NCBI GenBank assembly: GCA_021325655.1
Contig: JAJPGT010000052.1
Coordinates: forward strand, 62,001 to 126,000
Length of the DNA stretch: 64,000 bases
Direction: 5' to 3'
DNA from: Pseudomonadota bacterium
GTDB lineage: Bacteria > Chloroflexota > UBA6077 > JAJPGT01
The position numbers were made by a program, and so were the translations under genes. Below, one piece after another: positions 1 to 8,546 of this stretch. The notes beneath the pieces are model-generated. The model did no database searches, was not told the origin of the DNA, and saw only the letters and a list, made by a program, of their open reading frames with translations. Within the stretch, counting starts at the first letter, position 1, and each line of letters opens with the position of its first letter.

Positions 1-99
1 GTATGGCTGCCCCGGGGGCACGCCACCTCGCCCAGCCTCGAGCTATCCCTGCCATCCCGAGCGCCGGGCCCTCGACGCTCCTGCAAGACTCTCCCGGAA

Positions 100-132
100 T
101 ACCGCGAACGGAGTAGGCGAATACTGCGAACG
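100..132 (+). promoter_or_regulatory. Tandem direct-repeat site upstream of the copper-lipoprotein gene
   Basis: Two copies of TAC(C/T)GCGAACG begin at 100 and 122, exactly 22 bp apart, about two helical turns. The same arrangement, with GTAGG between the copies, recurs at 34118-34150 before a CRTAC1 gene. I infer a binding site for a shared regulator or an alternative-sigma promoter element. A 7-bp hairpin (155-161 with 168-174) follows in the leader. Confidence 0.5.
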
Positions 133-244
133 ACCCATACCCTCCCTGGCGATCGTGCCGTACCTTAACGGCACCTGGGGGATGTTCCGATCCGCCGGAC
201 TTGGCAACCGCTCCAACTTTCAGGAAGGGCAGAAGGCAACAACC

Positions 245-1198
245 ATGAGTGTTCGCGGGAAGCAGTGGGCGACAATGGGGCTGTCACTCTTCGCCGGCGC
301 AGCGGTGCTGGCGTCGAGTGGCTGCGCGAAGCTCGGGATCGGCGGGGGCGCAGACATCTCGCTGCCCAAGCCGGAGCATGGGGTGCAGTTGGTAGTCGGG
401 CCGATCAACGTCCCGGCCGGCCAGGAGGTCCAGCAGAACTGGTATGTCAAGGCGCCGAACGATAAGCCGCTGGACATCGTGAAGTTCGAGATCAAGATGT
501 CCCCGGGCTCCCACCACTTCAACATCTTCCGCAGCAACACGGAAGACATCCCCGATGGCACGGTCGAGAACAGCTTCGATGCGCTACACTGGGAGGCGTG
601 GGACCTGGTGGTGGACTCGCAGGCGCAGAACTTCGTCTGGGAGCTACCACAGGGTGTGGCGTTCCGGCTGGAGCCGCACCAGCAGATGAACCTGCAGATC
701 CACTATGTGAACGCCAGCACCCAGAAGACCGAGGGTGGCGTGGGCAAGGCGATCCTGAACATGTACGAGGCCCAGCCTGGCACCGTAAAGGAGTACCTGG
801 GCGGCCTGTTCGCGCAGAATCGCGAGATCACCCTTCCGCCCCACGCGGAATCCACCTTCTCCAAGACCTGCAAGTTCCCGCAGGACGTCAACCTGGCGAT
901 GACCACCGGCCACTTCCACAGCCGGGGCAAGACGTTCGTGATGTACAAGAAGAATCTCGATGGCTCGCGCGGCCCGGAGATCTACCGCTCCGAGAACTGG
1001 GACGAGCCACCGATGAAGACCTTCGCCGACCCGATCCCCTTCAAGAAGGGTGAGGGCATCGAGTACGTCACGACGTACGTGAACAACACCGACCGGATCA
1101 TCGGCTTCGGCCCGCACGTGGAGACGGACGAGCACTCGAACATGTTCGCCTTCTACTACCCCGCGCTGCCGGGATCGAAGTCGATCTACTGCTTCTGA
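245..1198 (+). CDS. Copper type II monooxygenase C-terminal-like lipoprotein
   Basis: Predicted 317-aa exported lipoprotein. A hydrophobic signal ends in a lipobox with Cys27. Three His-containing motifs resemble the copper-binding core of peptidylglycine/dopamine-type monooxygenases: SHHFN (His90-91), QIHYVN (His153) and GHFHSRGKTF (His223 and His225, an HxH pair like the CuM site). The ATG at 245 is preferred because it follows a purine-rich GGAAGG stretch and gives a clean signal peptide; an upstream in-frame start at 155 would add 30 non-signal residues. A CRTAC1 protein lies downstream after a perfect hairpin. Enzymatic activity is not shown; it could be only a copper-binding surface protein. 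Confidence 0.75.
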   Translation: MSVRGKQWATMGLSLFAGAAVLASSGCAKLGIGGGADISLPKPEHGVQLVVGPINVPAGQEVQQNWYVKAPNDKPLDIVKFEIKMSPGSHHFNIFRSNTEDIPDGTVENSFDALHWEAWDLVVDSQAQNFVWELPQGVAFRLEPHQQMNLQIHYVNASTQKTEGGVGKAILNMYEAQPGTVKEYLGGLFAQNREITLPPHAESTFSKTCKFPQDVNLAMTTGHFHSRGKTFVMYKKNLDGSRGPEIYRSENWDEPPMKTFADPIPFKKGEGIEYVTTYVNNTDRIIGFGPHVETDEHSNMFAFYYPALPGSKSIYCF

Positions 1199-1216
1199 TC
1201 GCCTCCTGCTCCCTGT

Positions 1217-1254
1217 GGGGAACGAGGCTGGCCGCGCGGCCAGCCTCGTTCCCC
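1217..1254 (+). terminator. Perfect hairpin terminator after the copper-lipoprotein gene
   Basis: A 38-nt perfect palindrome (arms beginning GGGGAACGAGGC) starts 18 nt after the stop codon and is followed by TGTTTCTCTT, a moderately T-rich tail. It probably separates this gene transcriptionally from the CRTAC1 gene downstream. Confidence 0.75.
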
Positions 1255-1429
1255 TGTTTCTCTTGGAATCAGGTACAGCGGATGTCTCTGGAGATCGGAT
1301 CGGACACGCCGAGATCACGGGTACGTAGGACACTAAGCACCGTCGTGGCCGATGGCGGCGCTACCAGGCTGGCCGTCGGCTCGTGCCAGACGACAGTGTC
1401 CCAGATGGCAAAGGAGTGAAGTGGGGGCA

Positions 1430-3664
1430 ATGCGGAAGGTAGGTAGGGCCGCTCGGTGGGTCGTGAGGCCCGCGCTCGTGATGCTTGTCGTCGGCCTGAT
1501 AGTCGGGAGTGTCGGCGGGTCGCTGGTTGCTGGCGCGTCGCTGGCTTCCGTCTCGGGTGAGCGCGCGAACCTGGTGGAGACCAGCAAGGACACCATCAAC
1601 GCGATCCTGTTCCGCTTCACCGGCAAGTCGCTGTTCAGGCGGGGCCAGGGCGTGGTGACCGGCGCCAGGGACTACGCCGGCACAGCCCAGACCGAGCGCA
1701 CCCAGCGGCTCAACGAGGTGGACAACCAGTCGTTCGGACTGAAGAACCCCATTACCACGCCCGTGGCGGATGTGGAGCCGTTTACGAACATCGCGGCCAC
1801 GTTCATCCCGCCCTTCCAGCACCGTGGCGGACACGGCCCGGGCGTGTGCATCTTCGACTATGATCGCGATGGCAAGCCGGACATCTTCGTCCCCAACCCC
1901 AATGGGAACGCGCTGTACCATAACGAAGGCAACAACGTCTTCCGCGACGTGGCGCGCGAGGCCGGGGTACTGGACGAGGAGCACGCTGGAACCGGCTGCG
2001 TTGCGTTCGACTACGACAACGATGGTTATCCCGACATCTACGTCGCCAACCGGGCCGCGGTGAAGGACGGCATGGATCCGCGCTACGACCCGCAGAACGC
2101 CCGCAACACCCTGTTCCACAACAACCGCAACGGGACCTTTACCGACGTGACGGAGAAGGCCGGGGTGGGCGACACCCGCGTGTCGTTCAGCGCCGCCGTC
2201 GCGGACGTCAACGGGGATGGCTACCCGGACCTGTATGTCTCGAACTTCATCGCCCCGGGCTTCCTCGGCTTCTGGAAGCCGCACTTCAACGGCGCCCGCA
2301 ACACGCTGTACCTGAACAACCGCGACGGCACCTTCACCGACGTGACCGACCAGGCCGGCGTGGGCGGAGAGCCGGTCCCCTGGTTCGACAACGACGGGCA
2401 CCCGAAGAGCGCCTTTGACACGAACATCCGCGACCGCGCCGGCCGGGTGGCGGGCGAGGATCGCAATAACACCCACGCCTCGTCGTTCATCGACATCAAT
2501 GGCGACGGCCGTCCTGATCTGCTGGTCGCTACGGATCAGGGCTACCTGTACCTGTTCCGCAACGACGGTAATGACGCCAACGGCATCCCGCACTTTACCG
2601 ACATCACCCACATGTCGGGGCTGGATCGCATCGGCTCCTACATGGGCCTGTCGTTCGCCGACTTCGACGGCGATGGTCGGATCGATATCTTCGTGAGCAA
2701 CATGGGCGGGGACGTGCTGGTCAACCAGCCGTTCTATGAGAACGTGGTCGCGCCCTCCTGGGGCGTTCGCTTCAGCCACTCGCTGCACACCCTGGCGCTG
2801 TTCCGCAACGATGGCACCGAGGAGGTGGGTGGCTACGGGCTGGTCAACAATTTCACCAACATGGCCCCGGCCATGAAGATCCGCCCCAGCTACAAGTTCC
2901 CGCCGGTCGCGCTGGACCCGGCCAAGATCCACCCGCTGCTGCGGAAGCCGTCGGGGCTGGATGCGTACGAGTTCGCCTTCGGGACCGTCACCCCGGACAT
3001 CAACAACGACGGCAAGCCGGACCTGTACTTTGCCGGTGACCTCAAGGGCGGCTTCTTCGATGGCATCGCCGACATCTTCCCCTCCGCCAGCCGCCTGCTA
3101 CGCAATGAGGGCGATTGGAACTTCAGCGACATCTCGTACGAGGCGCACACACTGCTGATCCCCACCGCCAACTACGAGACCGGCGAGGGCTTCGACATCC
3201 AGATGCGCGACCCGGCCAAGGGCGTGGCGATGGGCGACCTGAACGGCGACGGCTACCCGGACATCGTCGTCGGGACCACCGGGACAAAGACGGATGACCG
3301 CTACGGACGGGAGGACCATGCCGGGCCGCTGTACGTGTTCATGAACCCGGGCGGCAAGAATCACTGGCTCAAGGTTGCGCTGAAGGGCCGCCAGGCGATC
3401 GACCACACCGGCTCGAACGCCGACGCCGTCGGCGCGGTCGTGCGCATTACCGCCAACGTGGACGGCCACGGGCCGAAGGTGCTCGTTCAGGAGCTCCAGC
3501 TTGGCACGAGCGACCTCTCCTCCAATGAACCGGTGCTCATGTATGGCCTCGGCTCCGCGACAGCGGCCGACAAGATCGAGGTCCGCTGGCCAAGCGGGCG
3601 GACCCAGACGCTGGAGAATGTCAAGGCAGACCAGCTCCTAACGCTGACAGAGCCGGCGCAGTAA
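1430..3664 (+). CDS. CRTAC1-family protein (FG-GAP/VCBS repeats, ASPIC/UnbV C-terminus)
   Basis: Predicted 744-aa protein with one N-terminal membrane segment (about residues 15-40), so most of it lies outside the cytoplasm. At least seven calcium-binding-like repeats of the type D-x-(D/N)-x-D-G-x-x-D are seen (for example DYDRDGKPDIF, DVNGDGYPDLY, DLNGDGYPDIV), which typically form a beta-propeller. The C-terminus has the ASPIC/UnbV signature (VRWPSGRTQTLENV). An AAGGAG lies at 1411-1416: the ATG at 1430 is 13 nt away and an in-frame GTG at 1421 is 4 nt away, so the start is uncertain by three codons. Related to the tandem pair at 34-39 kb. The substrate is unknown; adhesion or extracellular enzyme scaffolding is plausible. 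Confidence 0.8.
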   Translation: MRKVGRAARWVVRPALVMLVVGLIVGSVGGSLVAGASLASVSGERANLVETSKDTINAILFRFTGKSLFRRGQGVVTGARDYAGTAQTERTQRLNEVDNQSFGLKNPITTPVADVEPFTNIAATFIPPFQHRGGHGPGVCIFDYDRDGKPDIFVPNPNGNALYHNEGNNVFRDVAREAGVLDEEHAGTGCVAFDYDNDGYPDIYVANRAAVKDGMDPRYDPQNARNTLFHNNRNGTFTDVTEKAGVGDTRVSFSAAVADVNGDGYPDLYVSNFIAPGFLGFWKPHFNGARNTLYLNNRDGTFTDVTDQAGVGGEPVPWFDNDGHPKSAFDTNIRDRAGRVAGEDRNNTHASSFIDINGDGRPDLLVATDQGYLYLFRNDGNDANGIPHFTDITHMSGLDRIGSYMGLSFADFDGDGRIDIFVSNMGGDVLVNQPFYENVVAPSWGVRFSHSLHTLALFRNDGTEEVGGYGLVNNFTNMAPAMKIRPSYKFPPVALDPAKIHPLLRKPSGLDAYEFAFGTVTPDINNDGKPDLYFAGDLKGGFFDGIADIFPSASRLLRNEGDWNFSDISYEAHTLLIPTANYETGEGFDIQMRDPAKGVAMGDLNGDGYPDIVVGTTGTKTDDRYGREDHAGPLYVFMNPGGKNHWLKVALKGRQAIDHTGSNADAVGAVVRITANVDGHGPKVLVQELQLGTSDLSSNEPVLMYGLGSATAADKIEVRWPSGRTQTLENVKADQLLTLTEPAQ

Positions 3665-3688
3665 CCCGTCGCTCCGGCAACAGGCGCG

Positions 3689-3717
3689 GAGAGGCGGGCC
3701 GGGTTGGTCCGCCTCTC
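3689..3717 (+). terminator. Hairpin terminator after the CRTAC1 gene
   Basis: Nine-bp perfect arms (GAGAGGCGG at 3689-3697 and its complement at 3709-3717) enclose an 11-nt loop, 24 nt after the stop codon. There is no long T-run. Confidence 0.55.
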
Positions 3718-3825
3718 ATCGTCTCCCGACGCGGCCGTGAGAGTGGGCCGCACAACTCCTGCTCACCGGAGCCGCTTCCGGTCTGGCACGTGCCCTGCAT
3801 CCCACGCCGCGGGGAGGCCATCGCC

Positions 3826-4206
3826 ATGGCACAACTGGAGACCTGGGAGCTCTGGTACCCCGATGCGGCTTCGAACGGGCTGCTGTTCGCTCGGGCCCGG
3901 CTCGACCCCACCACGGTCCTATGGGCCCACGCCGCGCCGGAGACGCTGGCAGTGGTCGTGCGGGGCGCGGACGACCGCGTCCTGGCCCGGGGCGAGCTGC
4001 TGCGGCGAGATGGGCCGCGTTACCCGATGACGCGCCTGGCGCGTGTCGGCGACCGCGTCGTCCGCGAGGACCGCTGGCCGACAGATGCCGACCTCACCAG
4101 CCTGGTGGTGCTGCCTGGCGGCGAGGTAGGCACGCTGCTGCGCTGGTGGAACGCCGCAGACGGCAGCGAGTGGCGCTGGCAGGTGGAGTTCTACAATCAC
4201 ACCTGA
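3826..4206 (+). CDS. Conserved hypothetical protein, 126 aa
   Basis: A small soluble protein with no signal peptide or membrane segment, rich in Trp, Arg and Asp. The C-terminal part ([18 protein letters not shown]) looks like a beta-strand-rich edge. GGGGAGG lies 8 nt before the ATG at 3826, which makes this start better than the in-frame GTG at 3790. The next gene begins 60 nt downstream on the same strand. I do not recognise the family and assign no function. Confidence 0.6.
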   Translation: MAQLETWELWYPDAASNGLLFARARLDPTTVLWAHAAPETLAVVVRGADDRVLARGELLRRDGPRYPMTRLARVGDRVVREDRWPTDADLTSLVVLPGGEVGTLLRWWNAADGSEWRWQVEFYNHT

Positions 4207-4266
4207 CGCCGAGCAGCGCTCGGCCGACGAGAGACGTGCTCCCACCCGCGCTCCGGGGTTCCATCC

Positions 4267-5886
4267 GTGGCTGACGCCGACGTGGTGGTGGTCGGCGCCG
4301 GCCCCAACGGTCTGACGGCGGCGATCCTGCTGGCCCGGGCCGGCCTGCGCGTCCTGGCGCTCGAAGCGAGTGACCGGGCTGGCGGGGCGGTCCGAACCGA
4401 GCCGCTCACTCTGCCCGGCTTTCGGCACGATCGGGGCGCCGGGTTCTTTCCGCTCGCCCCGGTCGGCCCTATTGGCCAGCTCGGCCTGGCCGACTTCGGG
4501 CTCCAGTGGTGCAATTTCGTTCAACCCTACGGCGGCGGCACGCCCAGCGGCCCCGGCGTCGCCCTCGGCGCCACGGTGCGGGACTCGCTCGCCTGGTTCC
4601 GCGCCGCCCAGCCCGGCGACGAGCGCGGCTGGACACAGCTCTGGGAATGGTGGCGCCGCGTCCGTGACCCGCTGCTGCGGCTCCTGTTCACCCCGCTCGG
4701 CGATCCGGGGACGCTGCTGCGCCTGGCGCTGGAGGCGGCGCGCCCCCGCCGCGCGCTGGAGCTGGTTCAGATCCTGCTCCGCCCGGCCCGGGCGCTGGCC
4801 GAGCAGACCTTCCAGGGCGAGGATGCCCGCGTCTGGCTCGTCGGCAGCACCCTCCACTCCGACCTGGCGCCCGAGGACGCCGCCGGGACGCTGATGGCGC
4901 TCCTGCTCTCCGGTCTGGCGCAGGAGCACGGAATGCCGATCCCACGCGGCGGGGCCGGGGCGCTGGCCGAAGCGCTTCGGCGCTGCCTGGAGCATCACGG
5001 CGGGGCCGTGCGCACCGGCGAACCGGTGACCCGAGTTCTGGTGCGCGGCGGCCGGGCGGTCGGCGTCCAGACCCCGGCCGGCGACTATGGCGCGCGCTAC
5101 GGGATCGTCGCTACCGCGGACCCGAAGCTCCTGCTCCTGCACGCCGTCGGCGAGGGCCATCTGCCGGCCAGCTTCGTCCGGGCGGTCCGGCGGTACCGCC
5201 GGGGGGTGGGCACGTTCAAGCTGGACTGCGCGCTCAGCCGGCTGCCCGCCTGGCACGGTGAGGCGCTGCGCCGGACCGGGGTGCTCCACCTGGCAGAGTC
5301 GGTCACGCGCATGTCCGCGGCGGCCAACGCAACATCGCGCGGGCTGCTACCCGCCCACCCGCTGCTGATCGCCGGCATCCCCACACTCGCCGACCCCTCC
5401 CGTGCCCCGGCGGGAGCGCACACACTCTGGCTCGAGACCCACGTCCCCGCTCAGCCAGTGGGAGACGAGGCCGGGCAGCTCAAGCCGGGTAGTTGGGCGC
5501 AGCTTCGTGAACCATTCGCGGAACGGCTCCTGGACGAGCTGGAGCGCTACGCCCCGGGCCTCCGCCAACTGGTGCGGGGCCATTTCGCCCAGTCGCCGCT
5601 CGATCTGCAGGCGGTCAACGCCAACCTGGTGGACGGGGACATCATGGGGGGCAGCGTCCAGATTGACCAGCAGCTCGTGTTCCGCCCGGTGCCCGGCTGG
5701 TTCCGCTACCGCACGCCGCTGCGGGGCCTGTACCTGAGCGGCGCGGCCACTCATCCGGGTGGCGGCGTCCACGGCGGCCCGGGCGCGAACGCCGCCCGGG
5801 TGCTGCTGGCCGACCTGCGGCTGGAACGGGGACGCGAGGAGCTCCTCCGTGAGGTGAGGCGGCTGGTGGCGCGGCTCGGGCACTGA
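4267..5886 (+). CDS. FAD-dependent oxidoreductase of the phytoene desaturase/PYROXD2 type
   Basis: Predicted 539-aa flavoprotein. The N-terminus has a Rossmann dinucleotide fold ([14 protein letters not shown], GxGxxG) followed by a conserved acidic residue ([11 protein letters not shown]) and the desaturase-type AGGAVRTE motif. The C-terminal FAD-contact region reads [18 protein letters not shown], typical of phytoene desaturase-like amine oxidases. The start is GTG 4267. It sits alone, convergent with the ClpP-like gene; no carotenoid genes are nearby, so the substrate cannot be inferred. A generic NAD(P)/FAD-dependent oxidoreductase label is safest. Confidence 0.85.
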   Translation: MADADVVVVGAGPNGLTAAILLARAGLRVLALEASDRAGGAVRTEPLTLPGFRHDRGAGFFPLAPVGPIGQLGLADFGLQWCNFVQPYGGGTPSGPGVALGATVRDSLAWFRAAQPGDERGWTQLWEWWRRVRDPLLRLLFTPLGDPGTLLRLALEAARPRRALELVQILLRPARALAEQTFQGEDARVWLVGSTLHSDLAPEDAAGTLMALLLSGLAQEHGMPIPRGGAGALAEALRRCLEHHGGAVRTGEPVTRVLVRGGRAVGVQTPAGDYGARYGIVATADPKLLLLHAVGEGHLPASFVRAVRRYRRGVGTFKLDCALSRLPAWHGEALRRTGVLHLAESVTRMSAAANATSRGLLPAHPLLIAGIPTLADPSRAPAGAHTLWLETHVPAQPVGDEAGQLKPGSWAQLREPFAERLLDELERYAPGLRQLVRGHFAQSPLDLQAVNANLVDGDIMGGSVQIDQQLVFRPVPGWFRYRTPLRGLYLSGAATHPGGGVHGGPGANAARVLLADLRLERGREELLREVRRLVARLGH

Positions 5887-5904
5887 GCCGAGCGGCTGGG
5901 CGCG

Positions 5905-6576
5905 TCAGCGGGCAGCCGGGCTAACGCCATCGATCAGCCCGTAGCGAAGGGCTTCAGCGGCGTCGAGCACTCGTCCAGCCGCCAGGTCGCGGGCGATCAC
6001 CGCGACGGGCTGGCCCGTGGCCCTGGCAAGGGCGGACTGGAAGCGCTCCAGAAGCTGCTGCTGGCGCTGGCTACGCTCTGCAAGCTGCTCCGGCGTTCCA
6101 GCCACCTCGATGCGCGGCAGTGCGAGCCGAAAGCGGGCGTTGCGAGTGGCTGCGCGCGACCGCGCCGTGGCCAGAACTCCAACCGCTGGACCACCCACCT
6201 CGCCCAGGCAGAGGGCGTGGACCGGGGCGCGGAGCAGCTCCAGCGTGTCCATCAGCATCACCGCTGCTTCCAGCGTCGAATCCGGGCAGTTGAGCGAGAG
6301 GTCGATCGGCTCGTCCCCGGCGGCGTCGAGGGTCAGCAGCTCCGCCACGGCGCGTGTCGCGGCCGCGTCGTCCAGGTAGCCACTAAGGAGCACCAGCCGG
6401 CGCGCGAACAGCCGTTCCTGGAGCCATTCGGGGAGCCCTTGCTGCCCGAGCGGATCGCCCGGCGGGCGCGACTTAGGGCGGGGACGGCCCGGGTTAGGCG
6501 GCCAGCCCGGGATCATGGAAGAGCCAGCCGCACGTGGCGTGCTTCGGGGAGCCAGAGGCCCATACTCACGGTTCAT
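5905..6576 (-). CDS. ClpP-like protein lacking catalytic Ser and His (ClpR-type)
   Basis: Predicted 223 aa. Residues about 50-220 follow the ClpP/crotonase fold: an LLSGYLDD strand, CLGE at the oxyanion region, and a C-terminal ATGQP...AEALRYGLIDGV segment that matches ClpP closely. The nucleophile motif (GQAASMG in ClpP) reads GEVGGPAVG, so Ser appears to be Gly129, and the HQP histidine position reads ALP (Ala152). It is therefore probably inactive, like ClpR. An N-terminal Pro/Arg-rich segment of about 45 residues is extra. The ATG at 6576 overlaps the end of the XRE gene by 11 bp, implying translational coupling. Confidence 0.75.
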   Translation of the reverse strand: MNREYGPLAPRSTPRAAGSSMIPGWPPNPGRPRPKSRPPGDPLGQQGLPEWLQERLFARRLVLLSGYLDDAAATRAVAELLTLDAAGDEPIDLSLNCPDSTLEAAVMLMDTLELLRAPVHALCLGEVGGPAVGVLATARSRAATRNARFRLALPRIEVAGTPEQLAERSQRQQQLLERFQSALARATGQPVAVIARDLAAGRVLDAAEALRYGLIDGVSPAAR

Positions 6577-6856
6577 GGGGGGACCGCAGGCGCCACTCGA
6601 GCTGCTGGCCGAGCGCGGCGGCATAGCGCTCCAGTGTCCCGAGCCGAACGTCTGCCTCGCCGGCTTCGATCCTGGCAACCGCGGACTGTGAGGTCTGCAT
6701 CCGCGCGGCGACCTGAGTCTGGGACAGGCCAAGCGCGCGCCGCCGCGCCGCGAGGTCTGCCAGGAGCTTCCGGCGCCGCTCAGCCATCTCACGGAAGCCC
6801 GGGAAGATCGACGCCAGCGATCGCTCCACCCCGATCGGTTCCCTCACCTGTTCCAT
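6566..6856 (-). CDS. XRE-family helix-turn-helix regulator
   Basis: Predicted 96 aa. A Cro/C1-type helix-turn-helix spans about residues 40-85: ALGLSQTQVAARM, TSQSAVARIEAG, LGTLERYAAALG. The layout is like HigA-type antitoxins or small autoregulators, but no toxin partner is adjacent; the downstream partner is the ClpP-like gene. The start ATG 6856 sits about one base after the predicted transcription start, so the mRNA is probably leaderless. A GAGAT-N3-ATCTC inverted repeat at 6861-6873 overlaps the -10 box and may be its own operator. Confidence 0.85.
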   Translation of the reverse strand: MEQVREPIGVERSLASIFPGFREMAERRRKLLADLAARRRALGLSQTQVAARMQTSQSAVARIEAGEADVRLGTLERYAAALGQQLEWRLRSPHEP

Positions 6857-6863
6857 AGCAGAG

Positions 6864-6892
6864 ATGGTATCTCATTTTCAGGATAGCATCAA
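6864..6892 (-). promoter_or_regulatory. Sigma70-type promoter of the XRE/ClpP-like operon, probably leaderless
   Basis: On the reverse strand TTGATG (6892-6887), a 17-nt spacer and TACCAT (6869-6864) precede the ATG at 6856, so transcription would start at or beside the start codon. The inverted repeat GAGATGGTATCTC (6861-6873) covers the -10 region, as expected for repression. Confidence 0.55.
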
Positions 6893-7001
6893 CCGCGGCA
6901 GCCGTTCGGCCGGCGTGGCGATGGAGGCGCCCTGGCGAGGGTCGGCGCTGCATCGGGCCAACAGTGTCTGCCTGCGTCACGAGAGGGGAGGGCGCGGAGC
7001 G

Positions 7002-7460
7002 CTACGACTGCGCCGGCATGGGCTCCGCGAAGGAGGGGACGTCGGTTATCGGGGTCAGGCAGCCCGTCTCGGTTGCAGGATCATTGCCCAGCTCCTGCAT
7101 CTTCTGGCGGGTTTCGGAGCTCACCCGATCCTTGGCACAATCGCGCTGGATGGGCGGCCGCGGCGGAGGCGGAGGCTCGGGGGCAGCGCCGGTCGGGTTC
7201 GCGTAGGGTAGCGGCGGGGGCGGCGGGGGAGTAGAGGGCGTCAGGCGCGGCTGGGGCGGCTGGAAGTCGACCAGCGTGGTGTGTGTATCGGGTGGATTGC
7301 CGCAGTAGTCGGTGTAGCCCAGGTCCCCGCACACATAGGGGGGAGAGTCAGCATCCGGCTGGCAGGCGTGCCAGGCATGGCAGCCATCCCGGTGCGCCGA
7401 AGCCAGCGCGGGCAGGAGGCCAAGCGCGATCCCCAGCACGAGTGCGCGGGCGAGCCGCAT
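7002..7460 (-). CDS. Small secreted Cys/His- and Pro-rich protein
   Basis: Predicted 152 aa with a classical signal peptide ending ALASA before HRDGC. The mature N-terminus has a short Cys/His motif (CHAWHAC..., YVCGDLGYTDYCG) seen in small secreted proteins and next to Excalibur-like domains. A Pro-rich stretch (runs PPPPPP and PPPPP) follows, then a short charged tail with two more Cys. The ATG at 7460 is preferred over the GTG at 7469 because the GAGGGGA upstream would abut the GTG. The function is unknown; metal or cell-wall binding is a guess. Confidence 0.6.
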   Translation of the reverse strand: MRLARALVLGIALGLLPALASAHRDGCHAWHACQPDADSPPYVCGDLGYTDYCGNPPDTHTTLVDFQPPQPRLTPSTPPPPPPLPYANPTGAAPEPPPPPRPPIQRDCAKDRVSSETRQKMQELGNDPATETGCLTPITDVPSFAEPMPAQS

Positions 7461-7586
7461 CCTCGCCACTTCCCCTCAGGCGCCATGCTCGGCGCCCACA
7501 CAGCACCAGTGTACCGCGCCGGTAGCACGACAGCGCAGAGCCGTTCGGGCCGTTCTCAACAGCGTTTACACGACCTTCGGGGCAGG

Positions 7587-8534
7587 TCAGCTCGGCACCG
7601 GGGCGCGCGGGCGAGGCACAGCCAGCCCAGGCGCCGGCAGGCTGGACATCACTGCCTCCGGATAGTAGCGCCGCAACAGCTCCATCCCGAGCTTGGCGCG
7701 GCGCACCCGCTCGCGGCTGAGCGCCACCGCGGTATTCTCCAGGTGGCTCCCGCACGGGTAGATGTTCGGCGCGTTGCGCAACCCGAACTTGACGTAGACC
7801 GGCGCCGCGACCCGGACGATCTCGGGAATCTCATACAGGCGGACGAAACCGCCCACGTCGTCCGGCGCCTCCACGTAGATGTCGAGCGGAATGTCCACCG
7901 CCTGGCGGATCGCCGCGATCTGGGCCAGGGTGAGGTCCGTGGGAATGTTGAAGGTGTTGGCGCCCAGCCGCTCCATCAGTCGCACCGCGGCCGGGTTGTA
8001 GCTGCCCATCATCACCGAGCACTTCAGCACCAGGTCGCTCGGCAGCTCGCCGGCGCGGCGCATCTCATCCAGCACCCAGAGCAGCCCCTCGTCGGCGACG
8101 AGCACCGAGCGGATGCCGAGCTCCACCGCATGGCGCACGTCCTCGATCGCGTGGACGAGCTGCTCCTGGCCGCGTAGCCGTGGCGCCACCACCTTGCCGT
8201 TGCTGGAGAGCGCCATCGCGCTGGCGTCCCAGCCGGCGTTGGGCCGGGCGAACAGGCTCACCTCCATCTGGCGCGACACGGCGATCTCGGCCATCTGCCG
8301 GATTTCGTCATCCGTCTGCAGGAACACCCCGCTGCCCTGGGAGACGCGGTGGATGGTGAGGCCGTAGCGGTCAGCCTCCTCCACCACCGCCGCGAGGCAG
8401 CGCGGCCCCTCGGTGCTGGGGATCTCGATCCGGTACTGCGCCCCATCGGGAAAGCGCTTGGTCGAGGCGGGCAGGTCGTGCGCGTCGCCGCGGGGAAGCC
8501 CGAGCGAGCTCAAGAAGTCTCGTGTCCGCTCCAT
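7587..8534 (-). CDS. Peptidase U32-like TIM-barrel protein
   Basis: Predicted 315-aa cytoplasmic protein. Alternating strands and motifs such as ELGIRSVLVADEG, LKCSVMMGSYNP, GANTFNIPTDLTL and VYVKFGLRNAPNIYPCG resemble the TIM barrel of U32-family proteins (collagenase-like, ubiquinone or RNA hydroxylation proteins). It lies 12 nt downstream of the PLP-enzyme gene on the same strand, so both probably form one transcript for amino-acid-derived catabolism. The U32 assignment is by fold pattern only; true peptidase activity is not implied. Confidence 0.65.
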   Translation of the reverse strand: MERTRDFLSSLGLPRGDAHDLPASTKRFPDGAQYRIEIPSTEGPRCLAAVVEEADRYGLTIHRVSQGSGVFLQTDDEIRQMAEIAVSRQMEVSLFARPNAGWDASAMALSSNGKVVAPRLRGQEQLVHAIEDVRHAVELGIRSVLVADEGLLWVLDEMRRAGELPSDLVLKCSVMMGSYNPAAVRLMERLGANTFNIPTDLTLAQIAAIRQAVDIPLDIYVEAPDDVGGFVRLYEIPEIVRVAAPVYVKFGLRNAPNIYPCGSHLENTAVALSRERVRRAKLGMELLRRYYPEAVMSSLPAPGLAVPRPRAPVPS

Positions 8535-8546
8535 GCTGTACCGCTC

